From an uncultured Caryophanales bacterium (GTDB lineage Bacteria > Bacillota_I > Bacilli_A > RFN20 > CAG-826), in assembly GCA_946410525.1 (NCBI GenBank), contig CAMKAQ010000017.1:1-10831 (forward strand): 10,831 nucleotides of DNA, written 5' to 3'. Each line of letters starts with the position of its first letter. The first letter of the stretch is position 1. Under the pieces are notes generated by a model. The model worked only from the letters and a program-made list of their open reading frames with translations, was not told where the DNA came from and did no database searches. Of this stretch, positions 7,981 through 10,831 are shown piece by piece. The position numbers were made by a program, and so were the translations under genes.

Positions 7981-8640
7981 ATGGATAAGAAACGCTATTA
8001 CGAAACAATCGTTTTCGATTTCAATGGGACGATCATCGATGATGCTTGGTATACCAAAGATGTCCTCAATGAGATGCTTACCATGCAAGGTCACAAAACC
8101 GTGACTCTTGATGAATATCGCACCTATTTCACTTTCCCGGTTTTCGACTATTACAAAAAAGTCGGCTTCGTCCTCCCTCCCGAAGGAAAAGATGACTTTG
8201 AAGCCCTCGCCAAATACTTCGTCAGGAGATATAGAGAAGGTTTTGATGCCGTCAAAGTCTTCCCTGACCTCCACGATTTCGTGAAGTCCTTCGAAGGAAA
8301 GAAAAACCTCATCTGCCTAAGCGCAACAAAACAGAATGAGCTCCTCCTTCAGACGAAGATGGTAGGGGTTGATAAGTATTTCGACAACATCATCGGCACA
8401 AGCGACGAATACGCTTCAGGAAAAGCCGGTGTTGCGAAGAATTTCTTCAGCAAAACCCACTTGGATTTATCAAAAACCCTCTTTATCGGCGACACTCTCC
8501 ATGATGCTGAGGTAGCCAAAGAGTTAGGCGCGGATATCATCCTCATCTCGAGAGGCCACCAAACCAAAGAGGTCTTAGAGAATGGGACCAGCGCCTTGAT
8601 ACTAGACTCCTTAGAAGAAGCGAAGGATTACATCGAATAA
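7981..8640 (+). CDS. HAD-superfamily hydrolase with an atypical DFNGT motif
   Basis: The 219-residue protein has the size and architecture of the phosphoglycolate phosphatase/PpaX-like HAD group. Motif I is DFNGT (13-17), motif II probably Ser114 in LICLSA, motif III probably Lys148 (SGKAG), and motif IV GDTLHDAEVA (170-179) with D171 and D175. A helical cap lies between about residues 20 and 95. The usual motif I is DxDGT; the second Asp, the general acid/base, is Asn15 here, which may slow catalysis or mark a subfamily with another substrate. It starts 5 bp after the XRE stop with only a weak AAGAAG upstream, and is followed by the operon terminator. In Bacillus, lgt is followed by the HAD pyrophosphatase gene ppaX, so this could be a displaced relative, but the substrate cannot be read from sequence. 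Confidence 0.88.
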   Translation: MDKKRYYETIVFDFNGTIIDDAWYTKDVLNEMLTMQGHKTVTLDEYRTYFTFPVFDYYKKVGFVLPPEGKDDFEALAKYFVRRYREGFDAVKVFPDLHDFVKSFEGKKNLICLSATKQNELLLQTKMVGVDKYFDNIIGTSDEYASGKAGVAKNFFSKTHLDLSKTLFIGDTLHDAEVAKELGADIILISRGHQTKEVLENGTSALILDSLEEAKDYIE

Positions 8641-8643
8641 GAA

Positions 8644-8675
8644 AAAACGGCACCGTGAGATGCCGTTTTGTTTTT
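8644..8675. terminator. Bidirectional terminator between the operon and the convergent CofE-like gene
   Basis: A perfect 9-bp stem (AAAACGGCA at 8644-8652 with TGCCGTTTT at 8661-8669) closes an 8-nt loop. On the plus strand it continues into T4-G-T5, and on the minus strand into a run of six T. It lies 3 bp after the HAD stop and 10 bp after the stop of the minus-strand gene, so it serves both. Confidence 0.9.
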
Positions 8676-8685
8676 ATCTTTTGGC

Positions 8686-9885
8686 TTAGTTGCCAGAAGT
8701 CATGTTATCGAAGTAGCCTCTGATCCAGACGATTGGGGTTCCTTTGTCGCCAGAACCGGAAGTGAGGTCGCAGAGTGAGCCAATGAGGTCAGCGTACTTA
8801 CGAGGAGTGGTGCCCTCGGAGGTCATTTTGCCGAAGAGGTTGGCGTCTTTCTCTTTGATGTCGGCAGCGATTGCGGCGCTTAACTCTTCACCAGAGAGGT
8901 CTTTGTATTTGCCATCAGCAAGGTATTTGAGCTTGAGCTCGTTTGGAGTTCTGTCAAGGAATGGGGTGTGGAATGGGGAGACCACTGGGTCAGCGAGTTC
9001 CCAGATTCCGCCGATTGGATCCTTGAAGGCGCCATCGCCATAGACCATGACTTCGACGGTCTTGCCGGTGAGCTTCTTGATCTCTTCCTGGACTTTCATG
9101 ACGAATGGCATGCCATCGCGTGGGAAGAGCTTGACTCTGTCTTCGTCGGCTTTGTTGGAACCAAGTAAGCCGTGTTCGCTGTTGTAGCCAGAACCGTTGA
9201 CGCTATGGGCAAGGATGTCAGCGAGTCCGATGACTTTCTCGGCACCGGCCTTCTTGATGAGCCTGATGGTTCTTGGGGCGGTGTGAATGTCAGCGGCGAT
9301 GACATTTTTCGTGTATTTGAGAACGGCACGTGGGTCATTTGCGAGGATGATCTCGCATTCGGCACCTTCGGCCTCAACGAATTCTTTGTAGTAGCCTGGG
9401 TAATCCATTCCAGTGAATGGGTGACGGATGATACCGAAGAGCTTTCTCCATTCCTCAAGGGTGAAGACGTCCTTGAATGGGTCGACGTTCTTCTCATCGA
9501 GAAGGTCGAGGCTGATAAGGCCGTTTCCGACTTCATCGCTTGGGTAGCTAAGGACGATGGTGACCTTGCTGGCTCCACGCGCGATACCTTTTAGAAGGAG
9601 GCTGAAGCGGTTTCTCGAAAGGATTGGGAAGACGACACCGACGTGTTTCTTTCCTCCAAAGATGTTTTGGATGTCATCTGCGATGTCAGTGACATTCGCA
9701 TAGTTGCCTTGGGCACGTGCCAAGACGGATTCAGTGACGGCGATGATGTCTTTATCCTCGATTGGAAGATTGTCTTCCTTGCTCGCGGCTAAAACGCTGT
9801 CGACGACGATTTTGGCGAGGTCATCGCCCTCTCTGATGATTGGGCAACGGACACCGATCGACATGGTACCAATGTTTCTTTTCAT
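8686..9885 (-). CDS. CofE-like protein (F420-0:gamma-glutamyl ligase family), substrate unknown
   Basis: The N-terminal part reads as the CofE fold: CPIIREGDDLAKIVVDSV (14-31) followed by IEDKDIIAVTESVLARAQGN (42-61, key residues D44, D46 and E52). True CofE adds glutamates to coenzyme F420 using GTP. This form is 399 residues, longer than archaeal CofE at about 250, and its distal part carries VYGDGAFKDPIGGIWELADP (281-300) where CofE has its Dt-G-RpxR segment. Similar long relatives occur in Bacillota with no F420 pathway, and another branch (FolC2) has been proposed to extend folate glutamate tails, so ligation of glutamate or a related amino acid is a guess. A good Shine-Dalgarno (AAGGAGA, spacing 7) and promoter precede it. 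It stands alone, convergent with the operon and divergent from gap. No signal peptide or membrane segment is seen. Confidence 0.8.
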   Translation of the reverse strand: MKRNIGTMSIGVRCPIIREGDDLAKIVVDSVLAASKEDNLPIEDKDIIAVTESVLARAQGNYANVTDIADDIQNIFGGKKHVGVVFPILSRNRFSLLLKGIARGASKVTIVLSYPSDEVGNGLISLDLLDEKNVDPFKDVFTLEEWRKLFGIIRHPFTGMDYPGYYKEFVEAEGAECEIILANDPRAVLKYTKNVIAADIHTAPRTIRLIKKAGAEKVIGLADILAHSVNGSGYNSEHGLLGSNKADEDRVKLFPRDGMPFVMKVQEEIKKLTGKTVEVMVYGDGAFKDPIGGIWELADPVVSPFHTPFLDRTPNELKLKYLADGKYKDLSGEELSAAIAADIKEKDANLFGKMTSEGTTPRKYADLIGSLCDLTSGSGDKGTPIVWIRGYFDNMTSGN

Positions 9886-9912
9886 GTGGTGTTCTCCTTA
9901 AACGGACGAGTT

Positions 9913-9941
9913 ATTATAGACACTCAATAGCCAATTGTTGA
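9913..9941 (-). promoter_or_regulatory. Sigma-70/A type promoter of the CofE-like gene
   Basis: On the minus strand TCAACA (9936-9941) is separated by 17 bp from a perfect TATAAT (9913-9918). Transcription would start near 9906, giving a leader of about 20 nt that contains AAGGAGA (9893-9899), 7 bp before the ATG. Spacing and -10 are ideal; the -35 matches four of six bases. Confidence 0.7.
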
Positions 9942-10050
9942 TAAATATTTGCATTTTCCGCAAAAAAACTTTGGCGGCCTCCATACGAGTTTATGAAGAG
10001 GTCTTTTTCAATAATTAAGTGGCTGTCTAACTTCTTTTCTATTATAACCC

Positions 10051-10066
10051 TTCTTCTATTGAAGAA
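10051..10066. repeat. Short inverted repeat upstream of the gap promoter
   Basis: TTCTTC (10051-10056) and GAAGAA (10061-10066) flank a TATT loop, about 15 bp before the -35 region of gap. A related element, TTTTTCAATA, lies at about 10005-10014 and is an inverted near-copy of TATTGAAGAA (10058-10067). The 260-bp space between the two divergent genes is otherwise AT-rich and holds no gene or RNA that I recognise. The repeats may bind a regulator, or reflect base composition. Confidence 0.3.
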
Positions 10067-10081
10067 ATAATTGTAATTTTC

Positions 10082-10110
10082 TTTAATAATGGGGTTACCA
10101 CTAGTATAAT
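10082..10110 (+). promoter_or_regulatory. Promoter of gap
   Basis: A perfect TATAAT at 10105-10110 has TTTAAT at 10082-10087 as a weak -35 with 17-bp spacing. Transcription would begin near 10117, leaving a leader of about 29 nt that contains the AAGGAGG at 10127-10133. Confidence 0.6.
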
Positions 10111-10126
10111 TACACCGCAGTCTAAT

Positions 10127-10148
10127 AAGGAGGACATGTAAGAATATG
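10127..10148 (+). promoter_or_regulatory. Ribosome binding site of gap with an intervening start-stop ATG-TAA
   Basis: AAGGAGG (10127-10133) is a full-strength Shine-Dalgarno, but the gap ATG lies 12 bp downstream, longer than the usual 5-9. Between them lies ATG-TAA (10136-10141), a start codon followed at once by a stop, only 2 bp from the Shine-Dalgarno. The ATG at 10146 is chosen for gap because the encoded protein then begins [15 protein letters not shown], as the family does. Confidence 0.65.
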
Positions 10149-10831
10149 TCAGTAAAGGTTGCTATTAACGGGTTCGGACGCATTGGCCGTCTTGCTTTCC
10201 GCCAGATGTGGGGCGCCCCAGGCTACGAAGTCGTCGCCATCAATGATCTCACCAGCCCAAAGATGCTTGCCCATCTTCTCAAGTATGATTCCGCTCAGGG
10301 TCGTTACGCTTTAGCCGATAAAGTCACCTGCAGCGAAGACGGAGCCGAAGAAGGCTGGATCGCCGTCGAAGGCAAGAAGATCCGCATCTACGCCGAAAAA
10401 GATGCCAACAACTGCCCATGGGGCAAACTCGATGTTGACGTCGTCCTCGAGTGCACTGGTTTCTATACCTCAAAAGAAAAGAGCCAGGCTCACATCAATG
10501 CCGGCGCCAAGAAGGTCGTTATCTCCGCTCCAGCCGGAAAAGACCTCCCAACCGTCGTTTTCTCTGTCAACGAGAAGACCTTAACCAAAGAAGACAAGAT
10601 CATCAGCGCTGCTAGCTGCACCACCAACTGCTTAGCTCCAATGACCAAAGCTCTCAATGACGCTTTCCCAATCCAGAGCGGCATCATGACCACCGTCCAC
10701 GCTTACACCGGTGACCAGATGATCCTTGACGGACCTCACAGAAAAGGCGATCTCCGCCGTGCCCGCGCTGGCGCTGCCAACATCGTCCCGAACTCCACCG
10801 GCGCCGCCAAAGCCATCGGCCTCGTCATCCC
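10146..10831 (+). CDS. gap: Glyceraldehyde-3-phosphate dehydrogenase (5' part, cut by window end)
   Basis: The enzyme oxidises glyceraldehyde 3-phosphate to 1,3-bisphosphoglycerate with NAD in glycolysis. The visible 228 codons, about two thirds of the usual 330-340, hold the Rossmann motif INGFGRIGR (7-15), the cofactor acid D34 in INDL, which favours NAD over NADP, the catalytic SCTTNC with Cys158, and HAYTGDQ with His185. [18 protein letters not shown] (205-222) belongs to the catalytic domain. No frameshift or stop appears before the window edge. The gene has its own promoter and strong Shine-Dalgarno and is divergent from the CofE-like gene, so it is probably the start of a separate glycolytic unit. 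No cggR regulator gene lies upstream. Confidence 0.97.
   Translation, partial: MSVKVAINGFGRIGRLAFRQMWGAPGYEVVAINDLTSPKMLAHLLKYDSAQGRYALADKVTCSEDGAEEGWIAVEGKKIRIYAEKDANNCPWGKLDVDVVLECTGFYTSKEKSQAHINAGAKKVVISAPAGKDLPTVVFSVNEKTLTKEDKIISAASCTTNCLAPMTKALNDAFPIQSGIMTTVHAYTGDQMILDGPHRKGDLRRARAGAANIVPNSTGAAKAIGLVI

Noticed and set aside
9096..9594. Open frames on both strands inside the CofE-like gene
   Set aside because: They overlap a well-supported gene in other frames and show no domain; the biased codon usage of this genome removes stops from alternative frames.
316..9885. Genetic code 4 (TGA read as tryptophan)
   Set aside because: No in-frame TGA occurs in any gene and every Trp is TGG, so the standard bacterial code explains all proteins; absence of TGA stops alone is not proof.
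9886..10145. Riboswitch or small RNA in the CofE-gap spacer
   Set aside because: No known riboswitch core or strong GC-containing stem with a terminator was seen; both predicted leaders are only about 20-30 nt long.
9914..10183. Minus-strand open frame of 89 codons across the gap promoter
   Set aside because: It starts inside gap and covers two probable promoters and the gap ribosome binding site; its composition is that of AT-rich spacer DNA.

Overview
The window is a stretch of ordinary bacterial chromosome, probably from a reduced, Mollicutes-like or Erysipelotrichia-like member of the Bacillota. The reasons are the conserved Bacillota order lgt, trxB, rapZ, whiA behind uvrA, the loss of the yvcK/mgfK gene that normally separates rapZ from whiA, very tight packing, and TAA/TAG as the only stop codons in the eight complete genes. 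The lineage call is inference; no rRNA is present to confirm it. I see no phage, insertion sequence, CRISPR array or defence system.

Layout. Positions 1-53 hold a terminator for something upstream. A second, bidirectional hairpin follows, and then a minus-strand tRNA-Pro(GGG) gene (103-179). After a 136-bp AT-rich spacer a seven-gene plus-strand operon runs from 316 to 8640: uvrA, an oversized lgt, a trxB-like flavoprotein gene, rapZ, whiA, a small XRE regulator gene and a HAD hydrolase gene. Gaps within it range from 9 bp down to an 11-bp overlap, and one strong hairpin terminator (8644-8675) ends it. The hairpin is shared with a convergent minus-strand gene for a CofE-like (F420-0:glutamate ligase family) protein (8686-9885). 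A 260-bp AT-rich divergent promoter region then leads to the 5' part of gap (glyceraldehyde-3-phosphate dehydrogenase), cut by the window end.

How the genes fit together. The operon mixes DNA repair (UvrA), lipoprotein maturation (Lgt), thiol redox (TrxB-like), and envelope or cell-division linked regulation (RapZ, WhiA), with a possible local regulator (XRE) at its distal end. The CofE-like gene has a good promoter and ribosome binding site and stands alone; gap is a standard glycolytic gene.

Most of the content is housekeeping. The points worth a second look are departures from family norms: Lgt is about twice the usual size and lacks the conserved HGG-motif histidine; the TrxB-like protein keeps its CxxC but lacks the NADPH-phosphate binding motif; a CofE-family enzyme appears with no sign of F420 metabolism; the HAD protein has DFNGT in place of DxDGT; uvrA looks leaderless; and a start-stop ATG-TAA sits between the gap ribosome binding site and its start codon.
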